DNA of 64,000 bases. Source: Morella rubra (lineage: Eukaryota > Streptophyta > Magnoliopsida > Fagales > Myricaceae). Numbering within the stretch: the first letter of the stretch is position 1; every line of letters starts with the position of its first letter. A model generated the notes under the pieces. That model was given only the letters and a program-made list of their open reading frames with translations. It was not told where the DNA came from and made no database searches. The DNA lies in contig CM025849.1 in NCBI GenBank assembly GCA_003952965.2, forward strand, positions 23,031,979-23,095,978, written 5' to 3'. Both the position numbers and the translations under genes were made by a program. Shown here piece by piece: positions 22,438 through 33,511 of the stretch.

Positions 22438-23028
22438 CAGTGGCGGATGGAGGGGGGCTAACTGGGGCCTTGGCCCGAGTTGGCCAATGTAAAATGTTTG
22501 AATTTTTTTTTTAAAAAAAAAAAAAAAACCTAATATGCTCTTTTTAGACCAGGCTGTCCCCCCTTAAAGCCTAGCTCCAAGCCCATTCGCCATGTACTTT
22601 GTTATAATGCTGTGAATTTAGTCAATTCAATGTTATGATGCTGTGAATTTTAGTTGGTATTTCTACTGAATTTTGTGTTTGTGATACTACATGGCTAGGT
22701 TGTGAAATTATTAATGTGCATTATATTAAATTGTGAAATTGTGATTAGGACCATGCATAGACTGTGACTTATGAAATTATATTGATGAATTTTGTTTTGT
22801 TTTGTTTAGATAATGGATAAATTTTTGATAAAAAAAAAATTAGTGAGGTCATCTAATACTTCTAATGTGGTGTATTTCAATACAATATATTTTTACTGTT
22901 TTTAATTCTTAATTTTCAATATTTTAACTCTAAGATATTTTTTTGCATTACGTAGTAAACTTTTTTTTTTTTGTCATTTTCTCTTAGGAGTTGGCCTCCC
23001 TTCATTTTCATTCCTGGTTCTACCACTG
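22438..23028 (+). mobile_element. Short hAT element (Tip100-like ends), 591 bp
   Basis: Left end CAGTGGCGGATGGAGGGG; right end CCTGGTTCTACCACTG, whose complement is CAGTGGTAGAACCAGG. It is flanked by ATGAAAGT (22430-22437) and ATGAGAGT (23029-23036), an 8-bp duplication with one change. The last 170 bp match the larger element at 58352-59808. Near 22813 an ATG opens MDKFLIKKKLVRSSNTSNV, which looks like the N-terminus of the zinc-finger-MYM1-type transposases of such elements. It is an internal-deletion derivative. Confidence 0.88.
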
Positions 23029-24753
23029 ATGAGAGTTGCCGTGAGAGTGAAAAAAGAAAGAAGGAAGAGAAAAAGAAGAGAAGAAAAAGAAAGAAAGAAA
23101 AAATGGCTATTATGGCATTCGGCCATGGCCATGAACCCTTTTTTTTTTTTTTTGCCCTCTTCATTTTCTTGATCTCTTCTAACTTGAGATTTATTTCCCT
23201 TTATTTCACTATCAAGGTAAGGGGCAGTTGTTATTGATTGTTTGTGGGGAAAAATAAGTTGTAGGTCATGTTTGCATGTGAGATAGGTTGTTGTCACCTT
23301 CGATCTCAACAAAAAAACGTTTCAGCTCTTGTGTTTTGATGAGTTTTAGTTCATTTGTTGGTTGCATGTGATGTTAGCTATAGAGATTAACTTTTTTTGA
23401 AGTTCCTTGCTTGTTGTGCATGAGAAATGTGGGAAATGGTAGTTTGTGTGAAATAATTGTACAATGAGGGTTTTGTGTGTTTAAGGGTCACGTCAGTGGC
23501 CAAAATGCTCTTTTGGGGGATTTGGGAGGCCATGGGTTGGCCATAGGTAAGGGCTAATGTACATGCAAGAGCTTCTTTGATCATTTCTCCCTTTCTTGTG
23601 ATATTTGATTGTGCATGACATATATTTTGTACACTTGTGAACTTGGTAATGTAAAAATGGGAAATGAAGGCTATGGAATGTGGGAGGGACACGACAGCGG
23701 CATTTGAGGGACTCCTTGTGAGCTCAAATGCTGAAATGTGGTGTAAAAAGTGGCATTTAGCCACATGCATGGTTTTGGTATTTTAAAGAGAAAAGGAAAT
23801 GAAGGTGTAAGCCATCTTTGTACATATGTGGTTGCTATGTGATGATATTAATGTCTGAAAGCATACTCATATATGAATAGATGAGATTAAAATCAAAGGA
23901 AACACATGCATGTGATTTCTACCCTATACTATAAGGTATTTAGAAGCAAGATCTATAACATGCAAGAACATTAGTTAGGCTTTTAATAAGAAATGGTTGT
24001 TGTCCAAAACAATCCCAAGATATCCCTTGAATTTTTGTATGAAACTTTCTAGATATGTTGTATAAGTACTCAGGACATCACTATAAAACTTTCAGCCAAA
24101 AATGATATAAGGAAAGGTCAAAAATGCCCCTGGAGGTCTCTAAGGGCAGTTTCAACCCAGGGGCATTTTCGACATTTCTAGGTAAAAGTTGGGGTAAAAT
24201 TGTCTAAAGATAAAATTTATATACATGGCTGTGTAAAACATAAGAAATTGATAAGGGAGCCAAAATTTGAGCATAATCCGAAATGTTTTAAAGGCCTAAA
24301 TCACAAGGTCTGTTAAGAAGCCTAGATGAACTTTAGGCCCAATACCCCTAAATAAACTTAGTATGCTTTAGAACTTTAAAGACTGGCCCAATAGAGCCCA
24401 TGAGGCCCAAATTGTACTCTTTAATGGAGGGTCAATAATTAATTAATTCCTTACATGTTTATTGAATAAAAGAATTCTAATAAAAAGCAAAAAGGAGAAA
24501 TAATTACAACTATTTAAGTATTGATGGAAGAATAAAGATATAGAATAATGTATACAAACTTAAGTTAACCCTAGTATAATAATGATAAGAAATTTTGGAA
24601 TAAAATTATTAAGAACCCTAAGGGAAAGCATAACATGAGATTATGAAAATCATTCAAGTATTTAAATTTTGCCTAAGTATTAAAGATTGTTGTTGATTTA
24701 TTCTTTAAAGTTTTAATGTATTGAATACTCGAATTCCATTATGTTCATTATTG

Positions 24754-26141
24754 TGTTGGCTTTTGTGCACAATCGAGATTTTGATGATTTCAATAAATGG
24801 ATCAAGTTTATAAAACGGACATCTTCAAAGACAAAGATTTCTTTATTGGTGTTGGCTTTTGTTGCACACTTGAACGAGATTTTGAAGCAAAAAGAGTCAA
24901 TAATTGAACTACCTTAAGAGACACGGACGAAGTAGTGAAAAGACTTGCCGGGGATCGGAGGTGCTCTAAGTGAAGATTAAACTTTTGAAAATCTTTTTCA
25001 CTTTTTAACTTTCCATATTTTAAAAACTTTCAAAATGTTTTACCGACGTTCACCGGTGGGTTTTTTAGCCAATCACATCCCGGCTTTACGGGACCACTTG
25101 AAAAGCGAAAATCACGGTGGTTTTACTTTGGTGAAGTTTCAAGACCTTGTATAAACCTTGTAACTCTTGTTTCACTTTTGACAAGGATTTGACTTGCATA
25201 TCTTTCAAAACATAAACCGTTTTACCGTACAAGTCTTTAAAATTGGGTGTTTGTGTGGTTTTAATTGATCATGTGCGGTCGACCGGTGGTGAAGCGGTCA
25301 ACCGGTATTCGACCGCTTGGTATAGCGGTCGACCGGTTAATTTGAAATAGATCCATTGAGCTTCTGACAATATGACCGTTGAGTAACAGTAACTTGAAGC
25401 GGTCGACCGGTTCATGTAGCGGTCGACCTGGCTTGTTTTAACAGACGACTCCCAACGGCTATAAACGGCTAGTTTTCATATGTGGCCTATAAATACACCT
25501 TCATAACGTCCAAAATAAATACACAACGACCACATATCATTTAGATCACTTGAGAAATATTCCAAACCTTCATATTCTATATTTCTCATATCATTCACAC
25601 AAAACACACTTTCATATCTTGTCTTTGTGTGAATCAAGAGATAGAGCCTTTCAATTTCATATCTACTATTTGAGAGAGTTTATTCTTATAATCTTCATAT
25701 CCAAGAGAGGTGATTCCTTTAGTGAGGTTGTTCACTAAAGAAGAAGCTTAGAGAGGGTATATCTCAAGCTTGGTTAGGTTGTGAGTGGTGAGCCCGAAAA
25801 ACCACTTGGGTGGGTTTGAGTGTTAAGCCCGGGAAAACACTTGTACGGTTCTCTAGCACCCGGAAGCTAGAGTATATGCTATTTAAAGATAGTGGGAAAA
25901 CCTCAAGGCTCGGTGAAGGAGCTTGAGGGGTGGATGTAGGCGAGTTTGCCGAACCACCTAAAAATCACGTGTTTGCTTCTCTATCCCTACTCCTTACATT
26001 TAGCACATTATTTACTCATTGTTTTAATATACTTGTGCTAAATTAGACTTTACTTTGCAAAAATGATTTTGGGGGTTAATAGCGACCCCCACCCCCAATT
26101 TCCCCCCCCCCCCCTTTGGTTGCCTTAATCTAGGACTTACA
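24754..26141 (+). mobile_element. Copia solo LTR, 1388 bp, in the Gypsy solo LTR
   Basis: It starts TGTTGGC and ends GACTTACA, flanked by the 5-bp repeat TATTG (24749-24753 and 26142-26146). It shares with the LTRs at 1-8295 the TTTTGATGATTTCAATAAATGG start, the ACAAGGATTTGA block, the GGTCGACCGG repeats (25277-25430), the TATA box (25488-25495) and GCCGAACCACCTAAAAATC. About 100 bp in (24850) the LTR start TGTTGGCTTTTG occurs a second time, preceded by TATTGG. A roughly 300-bp U3 segment here is absent from the 3112 copy. Confidence 0.9.
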
Positions 26142-27301
26142 TATTGAGCATTCGTCTGCATTCATGTCAAGAGAGAAAAGAAATAAATATACTTTGCAAT
26201 TAAACCAACTTTTCTAAGTTTTGATATGAACATATCTGCATTCTTTATTGTTGAAGTTCATAATGTATTATATTTCATTAATCATCTCATGGATATGAAA
26301 TGAATTGAGACTGGAAAGAACCTATTTATACCTAGATTTGATCTTGAGATCAGGTGACGATACCGTTCACATCGGGAACGTGCAAGCCACCACTAATAGA
26401 ATAGTGGTTGGTTTCCCTAGGCATGATACAAGGCTTGCCTAACCGGGTCTTAGTGTGTGTGATGCACGAGGATTGGGATGCATCATTCTTGCATTGCAGG
26501 TTAAACAACCCTGACTTTGGGATTGGGATGCATCATTCTTACATTGCATCGAGCATCATGACTTTGAAACGTTTTTACTATTATCAGTTATTTTGCTTAC
26601 TATATTAATTATTACTTACATGTATATGTGGCATATCTCTTTCCCCGACCTTACTGAGTCAATAAGAATCACTCATTTTCTATTCTTGTGTTTGTGCGCT
26701 ATCCAACTATTGACAGAGTAGGAGAGCTTTCGAGATCAGATGGATGGTTCACCCTTGGGTCTTAGTTGCAGACTGTATAGAGGCTTAGTGCTGTATAGAT
26801 TTATCAAGAGGTAAGGATATGTATTTGTCCTTTGTGAGGTTAGGAAGTCTGTTATACCTTGTTAATGGGATACGTGGTACGGAAGAGTTTATGTTCCTTA
26901 CATCATAATTTTATGTTTGATACACTTAATATGCTAATAAAAATTATGTTTATGAACATTTATGTAATATCTAGTTTAAAACTTTCCAAATCTTCTTACG
27001 TGATGGATTTGGCCCCGACTAGCTAAATATATATGTTTATACTTTAAAAAGGATCGTTTGGGTCCAATATTTTATTACCAGTCTATAGTTTTAATTTTTA
27101 GTAGATTAATTTCTTTACTTCGATGAAATTATATTTTAAACTTTTGAAACCTCTTTATATCGTTCTTTAACTAAACCATTTTACCATTGAATTTTCTGCT
27201 TTAAACCTAGAAGAATTTACGTGTCGTAATCGTGCCATGTGTGCATTCTATTACTACAACAGAGTCTAGGGGTCAGTATAAGCACAGGGTGTGACACCTT
27301 G

Positions 27302-27640
27302 GTTCGGTATGGAGTTACGACTTTATGATAAATGATGAATTATGATTCATGAAGCATTGAGTGGACCAAGACCAGGGAAATAGAAACTGAATTGCGGTGT
27401 TGTCCGAGGTATGGGTGACTGTACTATTCACTAAAGGGGGAGAGTTCAACCCACCGCTATGAGAAAAGGGTGGGCTCCCATGGGGCAAAAATGCCAAAAG
27501 TGTAAGGTCTTAGTATAGGTGGCACTGGACAAGTCCCAGAAGAGAGAAGTGACGCACAACCCACTTTGGGGGATAGAACAAAGACAAGGCTAAAAACATT
27601 TCAAACCTAAAGGAATGGATAAGGAACGAGTGCACGACAT
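27302..27640 (+). mobile_element. Older plus-strand Gypsy LTR, right part
   Basis: This continues the LTR interrupted at 21510. The assignment rests mainly on the clean CCTTG duplication around the inserted solo LTR and on 3'-half words such as GGTATGGGTGAC and CGCACAACCC, which also occur near 6275-6420 in the first solo LTR. Its own 3' end is not resolved and lies before the repeat at 27640. Confidence 0.5.
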
Positions 27641-27895
27641 TTAAACTAGTGCCTCGAACAAAGTAGTTCCAAGTGAACTAATGTTCGACCCCCTGCTTAA
27701 TGATCACATCATACAAATTGAAAACAATATTAAGAAACAACAAACAAACACACTCAAGCTCTGTTGAAACAGATAAGTTTAACTCTTCAAGTAAAAAACT
27801 AGTTTACATCTTCAAGTAAATGCTAAGTTCACTTATGTAAGCAAGTAGCTTTCCTAAGATCTTATCATTAATAGTCTCAAACCTACTAATTCTTT
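27640..27895 (+). repeat. Direct repeat, copy 2 (partner 19258-19514)
   Basis: Same order of words as copy 1 (CAAAGTAGTTCCAAGTGAAC, TTCGACCCCCTGCT, CAAGTAAATGCTAA, AGCAAGTAGCTTTCCTAAGA). It is followed by a TTTC-rich run at 27892-27915. Confidence 0.85.
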
Positions 27896-28819
27896 CTTTC
27901 CTTTCTTTCTTTCCTCCACACAAATTTTTCTCTCTTTAACTTCGATTTTTTATTTTTATTTGTCAGAAAATGATTTTAATTTCTTCTTCGCAAATACTTA
28001 CAAATCAAACTGTTCAAATCAAATCATATCTAATTGCTATTTGAATTGCATTGTCCAATTCTAAAAAGAGAAATATATTATACATTAAATATGTTAATTA
28101 TCTGTCTCTCCTAGAATTAAATCACTAAGTAGTAAATTAGAGAAAATCTCATGATTAGTGGACGTTTTCAGCGAGATAAGAATTCTTGGAAGAGCAAGCG
28201 CGGCACGGTACAAAAAGTAAGAAACCGTGTGGGGCCATTAGATTGAAGTCCTTTTCTCCCTTTCTTTTTCCTTTTTCGTTTTTTTAATCTTATTTGTGTC
28301 CCCCATCAACTTATTGTTATATCCCACAAGCAAACATCATCTGTAAACGGCAAACAAAAGATTTGTGGAGAGCACCCCTAATATCTCCGTGATGTACAAG
28401 TCCATTAAATTTCACTTCCATTTAAAAAATACCCCCCCCCCCTTTTTTTGTCCACTCCCATGACCGCTTAGACCCATGCGTCCCCATAGATCTAACGACA
28501 CAAACATCATTCGAATTTTAAGTCCCTGAGATAGGAATGGGCTACGTGGCACAGTCCAAATAAGTTCAACTACTCATCACAACCCTCACATGCAAAGGGG
28601 GAAAAAGAAGTAAAGAACGACAAACGGACTGCCATTTCTTCAACTTCCTTCGAGTCCCAAAACCACGTGAGAGCACGGACTGTTGTTCCACGTTTGGATG
28701 TGACTTAAAGAACATTCTTTTTCTTCTTTTTTTCAATTGGAAGAATTAAAAGAGACACCGTGAATTCTTTTCCGCGAACCATGTCCTTTGTCTGTATTAA
28801 TTATCTGTAACATTCCATT
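27896..28819. other. Non-coding stretch, nothing recognised
   Basis: AT-rich, with a TTTC-rich run at the left and a C10T7 run near 28431-28447. I see no gene or element boundary in it. Confidence 0.55.
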
Positions 28820-28824
28820 GTATC

Positions 28825-30202
28825 TAAGAGGTCAAAAACAACCCAAGAAGGGGGGTGAATTGGGTTTTATAAAACTTTTCTCCCTTTTTCTTTTAAACCC
28901 AATATGCTAAGGATCCGATCTAAGGAGCAGGAGAATAAATCTATATAATCAAGGACTAAAATAGAGAATGAAAGAAAAGACAAACAAGTGCAACAAAAAT
29001 TATCAACAATAAATGGAGATAAGGATAGAGAGATGACACCGTGTCTTTTAGGTGGTTCGGCCAACACTTGCCTACGTCCACCCCCAAGGCTATTGACTTC
29101 CTTGGGCTTCCTTCACTATTTTCCAAATAGTAAGTACACCTTAGCTTCACGGGTGCTAAGTAACCTTTACAAAGTTTTTTCGAGCTTACACTTTAACTCA
29201 CTCTCTCAAATCCTCACAACCTAGAGGATTTCTTCTACACAACAAGTAGGACAAGTGTTTTTCACAAACACTCACGTGTTTTTCAAGAATGGGTACAAAG
29301 AGAATCTTAGTAAAAGCTCTTTAAGCTGAATAAACAAGTGTGAGGTACTGAGGTGTGCAAAGAGACAAGATTCACAAGAGAGCTACAGTATTTTCAGGTG
29401 GGAGTACGAGCTTTCTTGGATGGTGGAGCTTCCTTTCTCTTTGAAAGCTTTTTCTCTCTCTAGAAATTAGGGCAAGAGTTAATGGCGCACACTTCTTCTT
29501 TTTCTCTCTCCATCTTCTTCTATTTAAAGCTTCTAGGGCACCAAGGGTCTTCTTGTAAAGCTTGAGTGCCGTTGGAGGTCATTTGAGACATTTGGAAGCT
29601 TTTTGAATGAGTTGACATGCTCCAGAATCTGCAAAATAATACAATGTGCTGACACATGTGGTATGTGCTGACACATTGAACTTTGACCAAGAAAAGAACT
29701 CTCGGGTGTTAGTTCAATGTGTCGACACTTCCCATACTTAGCCAAAAAAATCATTTTGAATGGCCTGGAAAGCAAACTTTCGGGAGTTAGTTCAATGTGT
29801 CGACACTTAGGGTCAATGTGTCGACACTTCCCATACTTAGCCAAAAAATCACTTTGAATGGCCTGGAAAGCAACCTTTCGGGAGATAGTTCAATGTGTCG
29901 ACACTTAGGGTCAATGTGTCGACACTTCCAACACTTAGTCATAAAAAAATGTTCTTTAACAACAACTATCCCAATTCAATCATTCTCAAAACCATTTACA
30001 ATGAAAAGATGATCATTTAACAAGAACAATGAAGATCAAGTAGCTTAGAGAGATTTTATAAAGAGAGAAACAATGATACTTGACAAAATCCTTTTAAGAG
30101 AAAGGATTGATAATGTAAAATCTAAAGTCCTTAAAAACTTAGAGACTTTGTTATCATCAAAATCAATTGAAGATTGTTTGCAAAAACAACCTTGGGCTAA
30201 CA
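28825..30202 (-). mobile_element. Minus-strand solo LTR related to the Copia family
   Basis: On the minus strand it starts TGTTAGCCCAAGG at 30202. It carries the family words TTTTGATGAT, GGCCGAACCACCTAAAA and AAACCCAATTCACCCCCC near its 3' end. GTATC flanks both sides (28820-28824 and 30203-30207), and the match extends to GTATCTAA. The 3' terminus would read CTCTTA rather than ending in CA, so one base may have mutated or the boundary is shifted. No internal region is attached. Confidence 0.75.
29640..29936. repeat. Tandem units with GTGTCGACAC palindromes
   Basis: A unit of about 110 bp is present between 29709 and 29936 (CACTTCCCATACTTAGCC, then GAATGGCCTGGAAAGCAA, then a TTTCGGGAG tail). 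It carries five perfect GTGTCGACAC palindromes. Two degenerate GTGCTGACAC copies precede it near 29650-29675. The array lies in the U3 part of the minus-strand LTR. Confidence 0.88.
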
Positions 30203-32119
30203 GTATCTAATTTTAAAAAAAAATTAGTCCACCTAATTTTAAACAGAATCATAATCTATTTAATATGTTAAGGAAATAACATTCGTATACCTTTTTATAT
30301 TCGAATATTACAAATATATCTGCTATGATACTTTTTAATTCGTATACACATAATTAACTTATGTCATTAAATTTTTTAAGCAAAAACTGATAAGAGATAT
30401 TTTTTAAACAGAAAACTTATCTCAAAGACATAAAATTAAGTTTCTTTACTAAAAGTGTGTATATATATATATATGTAATATTCAAATACTACAGACGTAT
30501 GTGATGCATTTAAGCTTAATATTAACTAGCATTACATCTTGATATGGAAATATTTCTATCCGATTATTTTTTTAAAAAAAAAAAAGAAATTTGATTAAAG
30601 ACCACTAAGATAATATGCCCACAAATAGAAGAGGATCAGTGATAAGATATTAAACTAAACTTGGTTGGAAGAGGTTAACCTTTTTGGTTTTGGTATAACG
30701 ACCTGCTTGGGATTCCAATTAGATCCTACATAATGTGATATGATTCGAGGTGGAACTAACGACCCACCTAAAGATCTGAGAGGACTATCATGTCTGTGAC
30801 CTATTCATCTATTTTCTATTTTAATTATAGTTTTGTCCATGGACCCCACGCGGTTTACACAGAGTTGTCATCCATTATTTTGTTAGGGTTACCCTGACGG
30901 GAATATATTATCCGTTGGGTCTCCACTATCGGCGGACTCCAATTCACACTGAATCTAATCACTAACAGCTTCTTTCTTTTTCTTTTTTCTCTTTTTTTTA
31001 GGCAAATCGATTTATTTGAGCTCAATACAACCCTTGGTTATATGAAATTTTGTGCCTTCAGCGTGTTGAATTTTATCGAAACTTCTATAGATTCAGAAGA
31101 CAATCACCAACCTCCTAAATACACCCAAAAAAAAAAAAGAGTAATAGATTTTGTAAATATAATTGAAAAAGAGAGCCCGACTATATTTGAGAGAACAAAC
31201 CCATGGAAGAGCTAGACTTATAAGTCAAAACCCGTGTTAAAAGACCCAATGAAAAATAAGTTATATATGACCAATTAAGTAGCAAGAACCCCAATAATCA
31301 GTGAGTTAAAAATGAATTTTCTTTTGGCAAATCGCCAAAGACGGAATTTTTATTATAACACCAAAGGATTTCTAATAATAATAATTAATAAAATAAACTT
31401 TTATCATTTAAATTCAATTTTTTTTTATTTGAAGTAGTACTTATCAGTCTAAAAGCATTTAAAGTTTGAAGAAGGGAGGTTTCTATCTCACTACAGTACT
31501 TGTGAGTACTAATCATGAAACTTTGTAAATTTCAAAATTCTATAATTTGTTTCAAAAATATAGCAAAGTCACATTTCCTATTCTCTTTCCGGATCCGCTA
31601 CTAAGAGAAATGTTCACTTCTTAAACTATCTCATATACGTAGGCAAGAACAGGGGAATAGGGGTCAATTTATCTCGATAGTAGCAAAAGTAACAATAATG
31701 TTTATAATGTCACAATAATGGATGTAATAAACAAAATCATACCAAAATAAAAAAAGGAGGATACAAAATAACCACAGGGGATACATCGGATGGATGTGAA
31801 GTGGTTAATATTCCTAATCCTAACTTCCTTTCTATTTTAGCCTTTCACCATTAGTCCCTAACTCTCATAGACGCATGGTGAGGAGTAAAAAAAAAAGGAA
31901 AAGGGGAATAAAAATCAACACCTGGATTTTTATGGGATTTTAAAAACATATCGAGGTTTTTAGGATTGACAAATCAACGCATGAATTTAGATCACACTTG
32001 GAATATCACTCCCTCCATCGCATTTCCTTCCAAATTTTTAACAAAATTGATCACGTGGCACGTCGTGTGCTAATATAAATTCATGTGGCATGCCACCTGT
32101 CTTAAAAATAAATAAATAA
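30203..32119. other. AT-rich intergenic DNA
   Basis: Homopolymer and (AT)n runs (30461-30475) are seen. No coding frame or repeat-element boundary could be supported. Confidence 0.6.
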
Positions 32120-33511
32120 TAAATTAAAGGGTTAATTACAAATTCTTCCTACGAACTTACACCTCATTCTCAAAATTCTCCATAAACTACAACTCGTAAC
32201 AACCAACCAGCATAATCTACGTATTCTGTTTCAACTCCATTCGAGACTCCGTTTTACCGTTAACTAGCACGTTTTCCGCTACGTTTGACTCCCGTATGAA
32301 GTGATAATACCGTAATGCCCCCATGAACAGTGCCATTGCATTTGGTTTCATTTTCCCCACAACCCCAAAACAACGTCGCCATGTGCTACCATCATCACTT
32401 AGGTTATTCAAACCAAAACGTGAGCTTTTTTCCACAAAACACGAACCCATTCAAAACTTAGCTTTCCCCAAATCATGAACCCATTCCATTTCGGTTGCAT
32501 CTAGGGTTCATTTTAATTCCATTTCGGCACAGTGAAGATCAACATTTCTCTTTTTAGGCCAAAGGTAAGCTATTTGCTCTTTGAACATTATTGTTCCTCT
32601 TTTTACGCCACTGTTCTTTTTGTTCCCCAAATTGTATTGTGTAAATGTTGCTAATTGTGTTGGTTGCAAGTATGGTGGTAGGTGTACATTATGTAGGATC
32701 AAAGGGCAACAAAATAATAGAAAAATGGATTGTCGCTTGTAATATGTTGAGTGGGTGAGAATGGGTGTAGGTTCAAGTATATGGATTTTTTAGTCTAATG
32801 TCATTGTCACTTGTCCCCTTTCCATGAGTGGTACCTTTCCTCGAATTGTCCCTTTAACAAAACTGTTTGATATTGCATTATTCAATTCTGTTATAAGGCT
32901 TTCTACCACTATTTTTTGTTGGGCATTACTAAATTCTTGTCTTTGCCATTATTTAATTCTTAGCACGTGATATCTAAAGCAAGTAACTTGTTGAATGTCC
33001 TCTACCAATACATTTTGGGCACTGTTATTTGTGCTCCAAAAATTTATGCTCTGGATGTTTGTTATGTTACTCGTGCATAACAAATCATGTGACTTGTGCT
33101 CTATAAGTTGACTGGCTCTGTTTTTTGTGCTGTATAAGCTTCTACTATGGAAGTCTATTATGTTACTAATGCATAACAAACTATGTGACTGGTGATCTAT
33201 AATTTTGTGCTCAGGAAGTTTGTGTAATTTTACTTGTGCTATATGCTGTATATTGTTGTTAGTTTGTGATCTGGAATTGTGTTGTTGTTAGGAAAATAAA
33301 CATGTTGCTAGTTTTATATTATTGATATCATTGAAGTTGGTATTATATGCTATTATGTAAAGGTAACATGTATATTTTTAAAATGCTGCCAATTATTAGG
33401 AAAATGAGAATGTTGCATGTTTTATGCTATTAATATCATTGAAGTTGGTTTTATATACTATTATGTAAAATTAACATGTATGTTTTTAAAATCCTGCTAG
33501 GTGCATAAAAA

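Larger units (their letters stand above)
21511..27296 (+). mobile_element. Gypsy-type solo LTR with two nested insertions
   Basis: It starts TGTAATACCACTCCCG and ends GGGTGTGACA, flanked by the 5-bp repeat CCTTG (21506-21510 and 27297-27301). Subtracting the hAT element and the Copia solo LTR, each with its duplication, leaves about 3.79 kb. This is close to the 3.89 kb of the LTR at 3281. It has a GA-rich block at 23040-23105 followed by AAGGTAAGGG, as in that copy. No coding domain is present, so a solo LTR from recombination is the best reading. Confidence 0.85.

Noticed and set aside
22916..23312. Several overlapping Lys/Glu- or Ser/Phe-rich ORFs on both strands
   Set aside because: Low-complexity GA/CT block of the Gypsy LTR family plus the end of the short hAT element; no domain and no conservation pattern.
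23387..23770. 127-codon minus-strand ORF
   Set aside because: It lies wholly in solo LTR sequence, has no recognisable domain, and chance open frames of this size are expected in 64 kb.
19258..27895. Direct repeats as the two LTRs of one full element
   Set aside because: No primer site, polypurine tract, gag or pol lies between them, and internal blocks have their own target duplications.
29640..29936. CRISPR-like repeat array
   Set aside because: Plant nuclear context, long similar spacers and location within an LTR make it a tandem repeat of the element.
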